Origin: Psychrobacillus sp048572895
GTDB lineage: Bacteria; Bacillota; Bacilli; Bacillales_A; Planococcaceae
NCBI RefSeq assembly: GCF_048572895.1
Contig: NZ_CP183878.1
Location: 1 to 64,000, forward strand
Reading direction: 5' to 3'
DNA length: 64,000 bases
The notes under the pieces were generated by a model that was given only the letters and a program-made list of their open reading frames with translations, searched no databases and had not been told where the DNA came from. This document shows, one piece after another, positions 1 to 8,522 of this stretch. Both the position numbers and the translations under genes were made by a program. Position 1 is the first letter of the stretch, and the number at the start of each line of letters is the position of its first letter.

Positions 1-235
1 GTGAGCTTCCTCTACCATTAGGGAAGTATCTTATCTCTAGTTAACCAGAAATGCATTAACCTTCTTCTAAAAGTTGCAGGAGGGTGATGGACAGGCAAAC
101 GCCATAAGATGACGGAAAAAAGTGATATTGGTTGTGACGGATGTCACAACCAATATCACTAAAAATTTACTCGGTAATCATATAGTAAAAATGCCTTGTC
201 CAAAGCCCTTCGGAAACGATAGAAGCATGTTTTGC
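1..235 (+). repeat. Partial copy A of the large interspersed hairpin repeat
   Basis: This is the right-hand part of a composite repeat that recurs at 34941-35660, 41097-41555 (reverse), 48577-49250 and 49257-49957. It shares the AGCTT...CTAGTTA...GCATTAACC lead-in, the GGACAG.CAAACGCCATAAGAT block and the CGGTAAT...TGTCCAAAGC block. Its centre is a perfect 18-bp hairpin (121-138 with 143-160, loop GGAT). The arms differ in sequence from the other copies but still pair completely. The window edge cuts the left end. The apparent reading frame at 122-328 lies inside this hairpin DNA and is not called. Confidence 0.85.
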
Positions 236-544
236 TTATTTTTGGATAGGACCGTTGTTAATAGTAGAAAGGGCTTCATTAATTTCAAAGATTTTGTCAC
301 GGATATCTGTAATACCGAAGCTTGCTAAACGTGCAGAATGCATGGATAAATAGCTTTGTGCAGTTTCTTTTGTTTTAAATAGATAAATCCCGCCAGCTTC
401 TTTTGCTTGTGCATCCTCCGTCCAAATCTTCCAAAGAAATCCTTCTTCTTCATTAATACTAAGTGCTAAATCTTTAAATCCTTCGGACATTTCGTTACCA
501 AACGGACCATCCATTTTAAAATCAACCTGTAGTAAATAAGCCAT
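236..544 (-). CDS. YdhR-like putative monooxygenase (102 aa)
   Basis: This small ferredoxin-like alpha/beta barrel protein is of the YdhR/ABM type. The residues LLQVDF...GPFGNEMSEGFKDLA near the N-terminus, EEGFLWKIWTED at about 33-44 and AGGIYLFKT at about 50-58 are the family's hallmark blocks, and the length (about 100 aa) is normal. Members are thought to act on aromatic or quinone-like compounds, but substrates are poorly known. The gene diverges from a YodB-like HxlR regulator, which fits control by electrophile stress (inference). The 3' end abuts repeat copy A. Confidence 0.8.
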   Translation of the reverse strand: MAYLLQVDFKMDGPFGNEMSEGFKDLALSINEEEGFLWKIWTEDAQAKEAGGIYLFKTKETAQSYLSMHSARLASFGITDIRDKIFEINEALSTINNGPIQK

Positions 545-619
545 TTAAAGCAACTCCTTCATTAGATTTATTCAACTTTAGATTAACGAATCCTTTCAAG
601 AAGGTCCAATCTTAAGATT

Positions 620-643
620 TATATAAACAAAACTGTTTATATA
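620..643. promoter_or_regulatory. Inverted repeat in the ydhR-like / hxlR divergent region, probable operator
   Basis: There is a 9-bp perfect dyad, TATATAAAC-N6-GTTTATATA. Its right arm covers the expected -35 region of a promoter whose -10 (TATAAT) is at 658-663, ahead of the HxlR gene. Position and symmetry suit autorepression by the HxlR protein; binding itself is inference. Confidence 0.55.
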
Positions 644-698
644 CTTTTTATATTTAGTATAATAAGTATATCAATTATAGAGAGAGGAGTTTGCTTAA

Positions 699-1037
699 TT
701 GGCAATTTGTCCTAACTTAGAATATGCATTTCAAATATTAGGGAAAAAGTGGAATGGTTTTATATTGCATTATTTATCAACAAATGAACAAATGGAATAT
801 TCATTTAGTGAATTGAAAAAAGGTATAACTAATATTACTCCTCGCGCATTATCAAGCTGTTTACAAGAACTTATGGAGTATGGATTAGTTAGTAAAGAAG
901 TAACTCTGATACCTTCTACTTCTATATCTTATCGTCTTACCGAGCAAGGTAGAGCACTAGTACAAGCATTACGTCCAGTACAACAATGGGCATATGACTA
1001 CAAAAACAGTGAAAAGGAGAATACAAATGAAAAATAA
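699..1037 (+). CDS. HxlR-family winged-helix regulator, YodB-like (112 aa)
   Basis: This is a MarR-like winged-helix repressor of the HxlR family (cytoplasmic dimer). The N-terminal block CPNLEYAFQILGKKWNGFIL is the family signature; it places a single Cys at residue 4, the position used by YodB for sensing quinones and diamide (family knowledge). The start is TTG with AGAGGAG (683-689) nine bases ahead. It overlaps the next gene by 11 bp, so the two are probably co-transcribed and translationally coupled. A dyad at 620-643 is its likely operator. The redox-sensing role is inferred from the conserved Cys and from the DsbA-like neighbour. Confidence 0.88.
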   Translation: MAICPNLEYAFQILGKKWNGFILHYLSTNEQMEYSFSELKKGITNITPRALSSCLQELMEYGLVSKEVTLIPSTSISYRLTEQGRALVQALRPVQQWAYDYKNSEKENTNEK

Positions 1038-1947
1038 TCCAATGGCATGTGATTTAGAGACAGGAATTTGCGGAGTTGTAGAGGAAAATGAAACAGGTTT
1101 ATTAGATTTTAGCCGTCCAAACAAAGAGGTAGAGGTATATTTCTTTAGTGATCCGATTTGTTCGCATTGTTGGGCACTAGAACCAGAAATAGCTAAATTT
1201 ACTGCAGCGTACGGTGATACATTTAAAATACATACAGTAATGGGTGGACTACTGCCTTCGTGGGATGGATTTGCTGATGTTAGTAATGGAATTGGTGGAC
1301 CGAAGGATGTAGCAGGACACTGGCGTGAGGTCGGTGAATATTATCGTATGCCAATAGATGGTTCACTGTGGTTAGATAATCCTGTGCACTCATCTTATCC
1401 ACCTTCACGTGTATGGAAGGTAGTACAATCCGTGAAGGCGGAAGCAGCTGAAATCTTTTTACGTAAATTAAGGGAAGCGGTATTTGCTTTCAATGAGAAT
1501 ATTGCTGATGAGGAAGTATTAATTCGTCTTGTTGATGAAATCGGATTAGATGGCAAAGAAATTGTGGAAAAAGCAAACAGTGAAGAGGGAGAACGCTTAT
1601 TACAGCAAGACTTTGAATTAGCTCAACGCTTTGGTGTACGTGGTTTTCCAACGATTATTATGGTAAACAAAGAAAACAAAGGGGTAAAAATTGTAGGCCA
1701 GCGTCGTTATGAAGATTACACAAATGGATTAATGCAAGCATTAGGACAGGAAGAATTGCTAAAGGCAAATAAAGCCCAAGCATTACCAACTTTGCTTTCA
1801 GATGGAAGACGTTTGTTCTCCAAAGAAATTGAAACCATTTATGGAATAGAACAAGCGGAAGTAGAAGGATTTGTTCAACAATCATTCCCGCAAAATGGGG
1901 TTAAATCAGGAACTATACTTGGCGAAACATATTATGTTCAAGCGTAA
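1027..1947 (+). CDS. DsbA-family thioredoxin-fold protein, FrnE/SpxH-like (306 aa)
   Basis: The protein has a thioredoxin fold with a helical insertion. The active site is DPICSHCWALEPE (CxxC = CSHC near residue 46-49), and the cis-Pro motif RGFPTII lies at about 210. This architecture is shared by FrnE-type oxidoreductases and by the Bacillus SpxH/YjbH adaptor that delivers Spx to ClpXP; I cannot separate these from sequence alone. ATG 1027 follows AAAAGGAGA and is preferred to the in-frame ATG at 994, which lies deep inside the upstream regulator gene. It is coupled to the HxlR gene (11-bp overlap), which suggests a thiol-stress operon. Confidence 0.85.
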   Translation: MKNNPMACDLETGICGVVEENETGLLDFSRPNKEVEVYFFSDPICSHCWALEPEIAKFTAAYGDTFKIHTVMGGLLPSWDGFADVSNGIGGPKDVAGHWREVGEYYRMPIDGSLWLDNPVHSSYPPSRVWKVVQSVKAEAAEIFLRKLREAVFAFNENIADEEVLIRLVDEIGLDGKEIVEKANSEEGERLLQQDFELAQRFGVRGFPTIIMVNKENKGVKIVGQRRYEDYTNGLMQALGQEELLKANKAQALPTLLSDGRRLFSKEIETIYGIEQAEVEGFVQQSFPQNGVKSGTILGETYYVQA

Positions 1948-1968
1948 ATAGATTCATAAGTGAGCAGC

Positions 1969-2007
1969 AAAAAGACCGTAATTCAGTAAAGTGAAATACG
2001 GTCTTTA
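1969..2007. terminator. Convergent (bidirectional) terminator
   Basis: AAAGACCGTA pairs perfectly with TACGGTCTTT across a 16-base loop. It lies between two converging genes. The T-run is stronger on the minus strand (after the VOC gene). Confidence 0.75.
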
Positions 2008-2018
2008 AGCATGCTAAA

Positions 2019-2390
2019 TCAAGAAATCCACTCTAATATTTCGATCCGATTGCCAAATGGGTCATGTATATATATTCGATTGGCTCCTGGCAAGTCGGAA
2101 TCGACTACAAAGCTCACATCACTTTTAGATAAATGTATCTTTAAAGCATCTAAATTTTCTATTTGAAAAGCGGGGTGGGCTTTTTTAGCAGGTGCAAATG
2201 GTTCTTCAATTCCTATATGGATTTGATAGGAGCCAAATGCAAACCAAACGCCACCTCGTTTCTTTAGGAGCACTGGTTTTTCTACTTCTGTAAAACCTAA
2301 AATCTCCCCGTAAAATTTTCTTGCAGTTGATTCTGAACGCTTTGGAGCAGCTAATTGAACATGATCAATTGACTGAAATACAAATGACAT
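2019..2390 (-). CDS. VOC-family (glyoxalase/bleomycin-resistance fold) protein (123 aa)
   Basis: This is a single vicinal-oxygen-chelate domain with two beta-alpha-beta-beta-beta modules. IDHVQLAAP at about 8-16 supplies the first metal His, and the C-terminal block IYIHDPFGNRIEILEW (about 106-121) carries the family's D-P-x-G-N-x-I-E-I motif with the metal Glu. Length is typical. Substrate is unknown. It stands alone, with a shared terminator downstream. Confidence 0.85.
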   Translation of the reverse strand: MSFVFQSIDHVQLAAPKRSESTARKFYGEILGFTEVEKPVLLKKRGGVWFAFGSYQIHIGIEEPFAPAKKAHPAFQIENLDALKIHLSKSDVSFVVDSDLPGANRIYIHDPFGNRIEILEWIS

Positions 2391-2476
2391 CGTTAATCCC
2401 TCCTTGTACTTTCATTTTATTGGAAAGTTAGCAATAAGGATAATCTATAAAAGTCATCAGGAAGCATAAGTAATTC

Positions 2477-2980
2477 TTATGACATTTTCACCAATATTTT
2501 GTTAACAGTATTTTTATTGCGAGCTGTTGAGGGAATACCTAGCTTCCGCTCAAAAAAAGCATTCGTAAATTTCGTTTGATGATAACTTTTCGAAAGACTA
2601 ATAATCACATTTCGTTTCTTCCAAACAACAAACTCATCATCTATTAAACTTGCAAGCATCCCTTTTTGCTCCTCAGAAATTTCTTGAGCCAAAAACATGA
2701 CATACACTTGCTCCTTGGAGAAGATAGGATGCTGCTTAATCTCCTCCAATTCTTCCTTTGAACGGACAATAACTGGTATATTAAAGCCGTAAGCTTCTTG
2801 AAGTGCAGCTTCCAACTGTAGAACATCATAACTTGCATTATCAAATATAACATTCCCAGTTTGTATATATGTCCGAACATTTTCATAGCCCAGCTCTTCA
2901 AACAGCACCTTCAATGACTTCATATCCACTTTATTTTTGGCACCGAGATTAATACCACGCAGTAAAGCAACAAATGACAA
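2477..2980 (-). CDS. DUF1697 family protein (about 167 aa)
   Basis: The N-terminal SFVALLRGINLGAKNKV and the block YENVRTYIQTGNVIF (about 35-49) identify DUF1697, a cytosolic family of unknown function. The start needs judgement. The only good ribosome site, AAGGAG, is itself inside the longer frame that begins at 3001 and sits just 3 bases before ATG 2986, but 9 bases before TTG 2980. TTG 2980 gives the usual family N-terminus (M-x-x-VALLRGIN) and is chosen here; ATG 2986 is the alternative. It is monocistronic. Confidence 0.82.
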   Translation of the reverse strand: MSFVALLRGINLGAKNKVDMKSLKVLFEELGYENVRTYIQTGNVIFDNASYDVLQLEAALQEAYGFNIPVIVRSKEELEEIKQHPIFSKEQVYVMFLAQEISEEQKGMLASLIDDEFVVWKKRNVIISLSKSYHQTKFTNAFFERKLGIPSTARNKNTVNKILVKMS

Positions 2981-3118
2981 CCTCATCCACTCCTTATACA
3001 ATATTCTAATTATTTCATAACGAATAAAAAAAAAGGTTGAACAGTTATTTTGTTTGTGTAAAAAAAATTTTACTTTTTGTTAAAAATATATTACCCTTAT
3101 TCAAAGAGGTGATAGTAT

Positions 3119-3346
3119 TTGGAATGTTCAGATAGCAGGAGAATCCATAATCGACTCGTTGTTCTTAGAGCGGAAAAGGGTCTGTCACAAAAAGAAGTTG
3201 CCGATCGGATAGGGGTGAGTAGACAAACAATCATTTCAATTGAAAAAAACAAATACAATCCTTCTTTAAGATTGGCTTTTGAATTGGCATTGTTGTTCAA
3301 TGTGGATTTACACGAAGTTTTTCAATATAAGTTTGAGGAGGAATAA
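3119..3346 (+). CDS. Short XRE/Cro-type helix-turn-helix regulator (75 aa)
   Basis: The protein is a lone HTH_3 domain: KGLSQKEVADRIGVSRQTI is the helix-turn-helix (about 20-38), followed by SIEKNKYNPSL. It starts with TTG, preceded by AGAGGTGAT. Four bases separate it from a membrane-protein gene, a common pairing in Bacilli in which the small regulator controls its own two-gene operon (family knowledge). The target is unknown. Confidence 0.85.
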   Translation: MECSDSRRIHNRLVVLRAEKGLSQKEVADRIGVSRQTIISIEKNKYNPSLRLAFELALLFNVDLHEVFQYKFEEE

Positions 3347-3350
3347 CAAA

Positions 3351-3656
3351 ATGTTAGAAGTTCTATTATTTGTTGCGAGAATTGCTTATGTAATAATATT
3401 TTTCTTTGCAATATATATAACTTTTAAATTTGAATGGGGGAGTGAAGGGAAGGACGAGAGAGGACGCAGTATTTCACAGAAGTCATACAGCATTGTGTTT
3501 CCATTAATTGCTTTAGGGTGGTTGTCAATCGAGCTTTATAATCGTTATATTGGCACCATTGATTATGCAACCTATAAATTAGCTATTTGGTATTTGCTAA
3601 CTGGTTTAATGATTCTTCATGCTATTAATATAAACAGTTTAAAAAGAAAATATTGA
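3351..3656 (+). CDS. Small membrane protein in operon with the XRE regulator (101 aa)
   Basis: Three hydrophobic stretches (about 4-23, 47-60 and 77-93) predict an integral membrane protein. A polar stretch between the first two includes GSEGKDERGRSISQKS. This resembles the DUF2178-like small membrane proteins usually found after an XRE gene. ATG 3351 is preceded by GAGGAGG, which lies inside the upstream stop region. The function is unknown. A terminator at 3663-3696 closes the pair. Confidence 0.75.
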   Translation: MLEVLLFVARIAYVIIFFFAIYITFKFEWGSEGKDERGRSISQKSYSIVFPLIALGWLSIELYNRYIGTIDYATYKLAIWYLLTGLMILHAININSLKRKY

Positions 3657-3662
3657 AGAAAA

Positions 3663-3696
3663 AGCTCCTGCTTTATTTTAAATAAAAACAGGAGCT
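3663..3696. terminator. Convergent terminator hairpin
   Basis: AGCTCCTG and CAGGAGCT flank an A/T-rich pairing loop, between the membrane-protein gene and the converging ykoC. Confidence 0.65.
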
Positions 3697-3701
3697 CAAT
3701 A

Positions 3702-4460
3702 TTAAAAAGTAAGCCACCACATATTCGTACAGCTCAAAAATAACACAACAAACAACAAGCTAACTAACGCAACGTCCACTTTCCCAACGGTAATCACATG
3801 AAAATAACTACTTCTACGTTCACCAGTGAAACCTCTTGCCTCCATCGCAAATGCAGCACGCTCTGCTTTTCGTACAGCACCCGCAAGCATAGGGATCAAA
3901 ATACGTCGGATGCCAAGCAATCGTTGCAGCGCATTTTTTTCCTGGGCTGCGCCTCTTAATCGATGGGCTTGCCCAATTTGCACAAATTCATCTTTCAAAA
4001 CAGGCAAAAACTGATATCCAACCATCACACCATAAGCAATTTTGGGGGAAAGCTTTAATTGCTGCATTAAACTCAATATGAACGTAACGGGATTAGTTGT
4101 AAGCGCAAATAACAGAGACAAGCTAGAAAAAGCTAATACCCGAAAGCTCAACGAAAGAGCATGATCAAGCTGGGTTTCTGTCACAGCAATAGATCCGATT
4201 GACCAAATGATAGGACCAGAAGTTTCCTTGGCAAACACAATTGTCGTCCAAAAATAACCGAAAGCAGTAACAAAAAAAGGAAGCATATACAACAACCATC
4301 TCTTCCAGTTAATCTGGCTGAAGAAAACTTGTAGCAGGAGTACACCAGCCAAAAACACAAGTGGAGTCCAAGGGTCAAAGAAAAATGCCATCGTGAACAT
4401 ACAAATTGTAATTGCTAAAAACTTCACCGAAGGATTCATACTATGCAAAGCATTCTTCAT
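3702..4460 (-). CDS. ykoC: ECF transporter transmembrane component EcfT, YkoC-like (252 aa)
   Basis: This is the energy-coupling (T) subunit of an ECF importer. It has several hydrophobic helices, then the cytoplasmic coupling region with GAVRKAERAAFAMEARGF (about 195-212), which contains the A-R-G-type motif that contacts the ATPases. It is the last gene of the ykoF-E-D-C operon and overlaps ykoD by 20 bp. It should energise uptake of thiamin or its HMP precursor through YkoE. Specificity is inferred from the operon and from the TPP riboswitch. Confidence 0.92.
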   Translation of the reverse strand: MKNALHSMNPSVKFLAITICMFTMAFFFDPWTPLVFLAGVLLLQVFFSQINWKRWLLYMLPFFVTAFGYFWTTIVFAKETSGPIIWSIGSIAVTETQLDHALSLSFRVLAFSSLSLLFALTTNPVTFILSLMQQLKLSPKIAYGVMVGYQFLPVLKDEFVQIGQAHRLRGAAQEKNALQRLLGIRRILIPMLAGAVRKAERAAFAMEARGFTGERRSSYFHVITVGKVDVALVSLLFVVLFLSCTNMWWLTF

Positions 4461-5811
4461 GACGTATCAATCCTTTCGGAGGAAGTAAGTGATGATCCAA
4501 TAATAATAGTTCATTCTGCCATATAGCATCAGCTGCAAACTTTCCAGTCAAGCGACCATTATTCATCAATAAAATAGAATCGGCCAAACAATGAGCGAAC
4601 TCCATATCATGTGTGACGATTAAAAACGTAGTTCCAGCACGAGCACGTTCATCTATTAATTGAAATAACTCGGACAACGCCGCCGCATCCTGGCCAGAAG
4701 TTGGCTCATCCATGAGAATAATCTCACGACCATCACAAAGCATGGCAGCGATAGCCACTCGTCGCTTTTGCCCGTGACTTACCGCAAAAGGGTGGGCATC
4801 CGCAATAGGTAGCAACTGTAATCTAGTCAATAGTTCATCCACATTATTTCCACCTCCAAAACCAACCTCATTTCGCACATCTTTCGTGAGAAATAAAAAC
4901 TCAGGGGATTGCGGAACATATCCTAAATACTTAGGCTGTACGGTTCCGCATGAAGGAATTAGCTGACATAATGCTTTTAACAATGTAGATTTTCCGCTAC
5001 CATTCGGTCCAGCAAGTACTGTTATTTCTCCGCGATTTAATGTGAAAGTAGCTTCCTTTAAAAAAGGCTTTGACTGTACGTTATTAACGACTAACGAAGT
5101 ATATTCTTGCGTACTGCTTGTGCGTTTTTTTAACTGTGGAGTAACTTCACCTTGATACAAAGGAATACTTCTATCAAAAAAATCCCCCCATAAATCGATT
5201 CGATGCTCAATGGCTACAATCGTCAGCTTTCGTTTTTGCTGTAAGTCATCTAACCACTCTACATACTTTTTTGCGGTATATGGATCTAAATGAGCAATTG
5301 GTTCGTCTAGCAGCAGTATTTCTGGGTCCATAATAAGTGCACATGCAGTAGCAATGCGTTGCTTTTGTCCGCCGGATAGTTTCTGAATAATTGCATGGCG
5401 AAACTCAGTTAATTCGGTTAAAACCAGCACGTCGGAGATTCTTTTTCCCATTTCCTCGTGTTTGGTTTGCAAATTTTCAAGCGTAAAAGCAAGTTCTTCT
5501 TCCACTGTTTGCATACAAAACTGAGCATCTGGATCTTGAAATACGGTTGCTATGTGACGGTTTATTTCCCCGGGAATAAAGGAAAGACTATCTTTTTCAA
5601 AAAGTTTTACTGAGCCAGTCAAAATACCGTCGCAGTTATCCGGATACAATCGATTGCATAAATATAGTAATGTCGTTTTCCCGCATCCACTTGGGCCAGT
5701 GATAACTATCCGTTCTCCTCTATGCACAGTAAACGAAAAATCGTCCAGTATCCATTCTTCCTCATCTGGATAACGAAAACTTACTTTCTCAAATTGGATA
5801 ACCTCATGCAC
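4441..5811 (-). CDS. ykoD: ECF transporter double ATPase, YkoD-like (456 aa)
   Basis: Two ABC ATPase domains are fused in one chain. Domain 1 has Walker A GPSGCGKTT, signature LSGGQKQR and Walker B ILLLDEP. Domain 2 has GPNGSGKST, a signature reading VSHGQKRR (SHGQ replaces SGGQ) and IILMDEP. It powers the EcfT/YkoE complex at the membrane. GTG 5811 with AAAGGG eight bases ahead is chosen, because the frame upstream to 5844 merely overlaps ykoE and the ABC homology begins at VIQFEKVSFRYP. It overlaps both neighbouring genes. Confidence 0.92.
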   Translation of the reverse strand: MHEVIQFEKVSFRYPDEEEWILDDFSFTVHRGERIVITGPSGCGKTTLLYLCNRLYPDNCDGILTGSVKLFEKDSLSFIPGEINRHIATVFQDPDAQFCMQTVEEELAFTLENLQTKHEEMGKRISDVLVLTELTEFRHAIIQKLSGGQKQRIATACALIMDPEILLLDEPIAHLDPYTAKKYVEWLDDLQQKRKLTIVAIEHRIDLWGDFFDRSIPLYQGEVTPQLKKRTSSTQEYTSLVVNNVQSKPFLKEATFTLNRGEITVLAGPNGSGKSTLLKALCQLIPSCGTVQPKYLGYVPQSPEFLFLTKDVRNEVGFGGGNNVDELLTRLQLLPIADAHPFAVSHGQKRRVAIAAMLCDGREIILMDEPTSGQDAAALSELFQLIDERARAGTTFLIVTHDMEFAHCLADSILLMNNGRLTGKFAADAIWQNELLLLDHHLLPPKGLIRHEECFA

Positions 5812-6385
5812 GAACCTCACCCTTTTTCGAACGAGAGATGGCATAGCCGCGAAGTGAACCAGTCGCTAACAATCCATCTGCTACTGCCTTTCCGCCAACA
5901 CCGGCAAGCAAAGCACCGCTTAATATACGAATTCCAAGCATTAATGCAACATAGCTAGTGCTATACACGGTAAATCCGCCTAGAAAGTATCCATAAGCAA
6001 AACTAAATAACGAAGATCCAACACCGGCAAGCATTAGCACCCATAGGTCAAAGCGTTTATATCGAGTGGCAGCAAATACTGCCTCTGCACCTAGCCCTTG
6101 AATGACACCGGAAAGGATTAGTCGAGGTCCAACAGCATTTCCTAACAGAACCTCTATCGCAGCAGCAATCGTCTCGGAAACAACTGCAGCACCGGGCTTT
6201 CGAATAATATACATACAAATAATGGAAACGATAAACCAAATGCCAAAAATCCATTCATACGCAATTGGACCAATGAATCCAGCCCAAATATTGCTGACAT
6301 GCAAAAATAGCAAGTAAACAATGCCAAACACCACCGCAAACAAGGACATCAGTACAATCTCTTTTAACTTCCATGACTTCAGCAT
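5804..6385 (-). CDS. ykoE: ECF substrate-binding (S) component YkoE (193 aa)
   Basis: This is a six-helix integral membrane S-component of the YkoE family. The N-terminal helix starts LKEIVLMSLFAVVFG, with aromatic-rich loops (HVSNIWAGFIGPIAYEWIFGIW cut by helices) as in the thiamin/HMP-specific group. It binds the substrate and docks on EcfT. It starts one base after the ykoF stop and overlaps ykoD by 8 bp. Specificity for HMP or thiamin is inferred from family and riboswitch. Confidence 0.9.
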   Translation of the reverse strand: MLKSWKLKEIVLMSLFAVVFGIVYLLFLHVSNIWAGFIGPIAYEWIFGIWFIVSIICMYIIRKPGAAVVSETIAAAIEVLLGNAVGPRLILSGVIQGLGAEAVFAATRYKRFDLWVLMLAGVGSSLFSFAYGYFLGGFTVYSTSYVALMLGIRILSGALLAGVGGKAVADGLLATGSLRGYAISRSKKGEVRA

Positions 6386-6386
6386 A

Positions 6387-6968
6387 TTAAATACCTCCGT
6401 GTGAAGGACTATTAATACTCATCGAAACTGTCATCACTAAATGCTTATATTGTTCTGAGCGAGCATTTGTAAAAGCTTCTTCATAAAAAGTGAATACTTC
6501 ATGAATATCACCATGAATACCGCTTGCATAATGCATCGAGTCATTGAATACACCAAGTTCTTTTGCACGGTCCACCTCTTGATAAATAATCTCCATATAA
6601 TTAGAGTTATTCATTGGATAAAGGGCAAATTGGGAAGACACGTATTGCTTTGTCATATCATTATTTGCGACTTCATCTCCTTTATCTAAATATACATCCC
6701 CGGCGGAATCACCAGGACATCCGGCAGAAAAAGTACCAGATAAAGCAACGTGCACGCCTGTTTTAGCTGCATGTAAAGTGAGTGCTTTTGCAACATTAAA
6801 CACATGAACCTGCTTTCCTCTAATAACTGTAGACACATCATCTGTATGCATCCAAACATTTGACGTATCTGTTTCTTGAAGCGCTCCTTTAATCACTGAG
6901 ATAAAATCATTGGTCATCGGATGTAACGAAAAACGAAATCCGACGATAGGGCTTAAACCGCATTGCAT
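6387..6968 (-). CDS. ykoF: YkoF-family thiamin/HMP-binding protein (193 aa)
   Basis: YkoF proteins have two ACT-like ferredoxin folds and bind thiamin or HMP in the cytoplasm. Here the N-terminal CGLSPIVGFRFSLHPM and the second-domain VHVALSGTFSAGCPGD mark the tandem repeat, and the length matches the family. ATG 6968 has a strong GGGAGG site. It is the first gene of the operon, directly downstream of the TPP riboswitch and its terminator. Confidence 0.92.
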   Translation of the reverse strand: MQCGLSPIVGFRFSLHPMTNDFISVIKGALQETDTSNVWMHTDDVSTVIRGKQVHVFNVAKALTLHAAKTGVHVALSGTFSAGCPGDSAGDVYLDKGDEVANNDMTKQYVSSQFALYPMNNSNYMEIIYQEVDRAKELGVFNDSMHYASGIHGDIHEVFTFYEEAFTNARSEQYKHLVMTVSMSINSPSHGGI

Positions 6969-6995
6969 AATAAAAACCTCCCGAGAATTTTTTCA

Positions 6996-7029
6996 TAAAA
7001 AAAGACCACATCCGTGAAGATGCAGCCAC
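6996..7029 (-). terminator. Riboswitch-controlled intrinsic terminator
   Basis: On the minus strand an 8-bp stem (GCTGCATC with GATGTGGT, including G-U pairs) is followed by CTTTTTTT, between the TPP aptamer and ykoF. This is the expected OFF structure when TPP is bound. Confidence 0.75.
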
Positions 7030-7152
7030 TTATCCAATATGAAAATTCGGAAAGTCACCGCACTTCCTCACGCAGGTATTATCCTGATCGAGTAATAAGG
7101 GATCGGAGCTAAAAAGCTCTCATCACAGCCAAAGTGGGCACCCCTAGTGCAG
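7030..7152 (-). promoter_or_regulatory. TPP riboswitch (THI element) controlling ykoFEDC
   Basis: Read on the minus strand, the conserved THI blocks are present in order: ACTAGGGGTGCC, TGATGAGA, a variable P3 extension (GAGC...GCTC), GATCCCTTAT, CGATCAGGATAAT, and ACCTGCGTGAGGAAGT (aptamer about 7061-7152). A terminator follows at 6996-7029. The riboswitch should switch off thiamin-precursor import when TPP is plentiful. Confidence 0.93.
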
Positions 7153-7277
7153 AAAACGGTATGTAGTTTTTTTAATGTGCCCAAAGTATAACGCAGGTAT
7201 TTGAAGATGTAAATATGTTTGCAAAATTTCGTACTTTCGTCCATGATTTGGTTTATAGACTAAAGGGGGAAGAAGTT

Positions 7278-8237
7278 TTGGACAAAATATACATAACACG
7301 TAAACTACCTGAAGAAATAGTAGAACCTTTAAGAGAAAAATTTGATGTACAGATGTGGCATAGTGAAAGTACTGCGATGACATATGAAGAGATAAAAGCA
7401 AATGCCAAGGATGCACATGCTCTGTGGACGGCACTGTCCGATAATATTGATCGTGGGATAATAGAAAGTTTACAGAATTTAAAAGTAATTAGTAATTTTG
7501 GTGTTGGCTATAACAATATAGATGTAGAGTCTGCAAAGGAGCATGGAATCATTGTTACTAACACACCTGGTGTGCTAACAGAGACAACAGCAGACTTAAC
7601 ATTTGCTTTATTATTGGCGACAGCCCGTCGAATTACAGAGGTTGAACAAGAAATTCGTGCAGGCAATTGGATTTCCCGGTCACCAATGCAATATACAGGA
7701 ATGGATGTATTCGGTGCTACGCTAGGCATTATTGGGATGGGACGCATAGGGGAGGCCGTTGCAAGACGCGCAAAAGGCTTTGACATGAATGTGTTATATC
7801 ATAATCGCTCTAGAAAACTAGATGCAGAAGAAACGCATGGCGTTCGATATATGGAATTGGATGAATTGCTACAGCAATCTGATTTTGTCATTCTGCTAAC
7901 CCCACTGACTCTTGAAACAAAGGGGCTTATAGGTGAACGTGAACTAAACCTTATGAAGGAAACGGCAGCAATTATTAATGTCGCAAGAGGGGGCATTGTA
8001 GATGAGCAAGCTCTCTACGAAGCATTAGTATCTAAAAAGATATGGGCTGCAGGTCTTGATGTATTTGAACAGGAGCCTATACCGATAAATCATCCTTTAT
8101 TGACATTGCCTAATGTAACTGTGTTACCCCATATCGGTAGTGCAAGTATTCGAACTCGTCTAGCAATGATGGAATTGAATGCAAAAGATATAGAAGCAGT
8201 ATTAAAAAACAAAGAACCTCAAAATCGAATTGTATAA
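7278..8237 (+). CDS. D-2-hydroxyacid dehydrogenase, glyoxylate/hydroxypyruvate reductase type (319 aa)
   Basis: The NAD(P)-binding Rossmann motif is LGIIGMGRIGEAVARRAKGF, with substrate-domain block NFGVGYNNIDVESAKEHGI before it. Catalytic residues fit the family: Arg in INVARGGIVDE, Glu in GLDVFEQEP and His in LPHIGSAS. The likely reaction is reduction of glyoxylate or hydroxypyruvate, or oxidation of D-glycerate. TTG 7278 with AAAGGGGGA ahead is chosen over the in-frame ATG at 7215, which lacks a ribosome site. It is divergent from the thiamin operon and probably unrelated to it. Confidence 0.88.
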   Translation: MDKIYITRKLPEEIVEPLREKFDVQMWHSESTAMTYEEIKANAKDAHALWTALSDNIDRGIIESLQNLKVISNFGVGYNNIDVESAKEHGIIVTNTPGVLTETTADLTFALLLATARRITEVEQEIRAGNWISRSPMQYTGMDVFGATLGIIGMGRIGEAVARRAKGFDMNVLYHNRSRKLDAEETHGVRYMELDELLQQSDFVILLTPLTLETKGLIGERELNLMKETAAIINVARGGIVDEQALYEALVSKKIWAAGLDVFEQEPIPINHPLLTLPNVTVLPHIGSASIRTRLAMMELNAKDIEAVLKNKEPQNRIV

Positions 8238-8273
8238 TTCTCATAACTTAACATTGAATAGTAATACTTATGT

Positions 8274-8305
8274 AGTGGTCCTAATGTATAGAGACCACTC
8301 TTTTG
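8274..8305 (+). terminator. Intrinsic terminator after the dehydrogenase
   Basis: AGTGGTC pairs with GACCACT across a 12-base loop and is followed by CTTTT. Confidence 0.65.
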
Positions 8306-8522
8306 GTTGAAAAAAGTGTTTCAAAGGATGGGATTCTAGGAAAAAAAGGTCTTATTCGTTGCTTAAACTTATTGAAAAAATCTTCCAATATTCAATACTA
8401 TACCCAACATATTATTCTTAGAATAGAGATACTCGTTTGCTATATAAAGTATCAGTTATTTAAAATTTTACACAATTTATTACTTGATATGAAGTGTGGT
8501 ATAGTCAAAAAGGTAGAGGAGT

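Noticed and set aside
122..328. 68-codon plus-strand frame
   Set aside because: Runs through the perfect hairpin of repeat copy A and into the antisense of the YdhR-like gene; no ribosome site.
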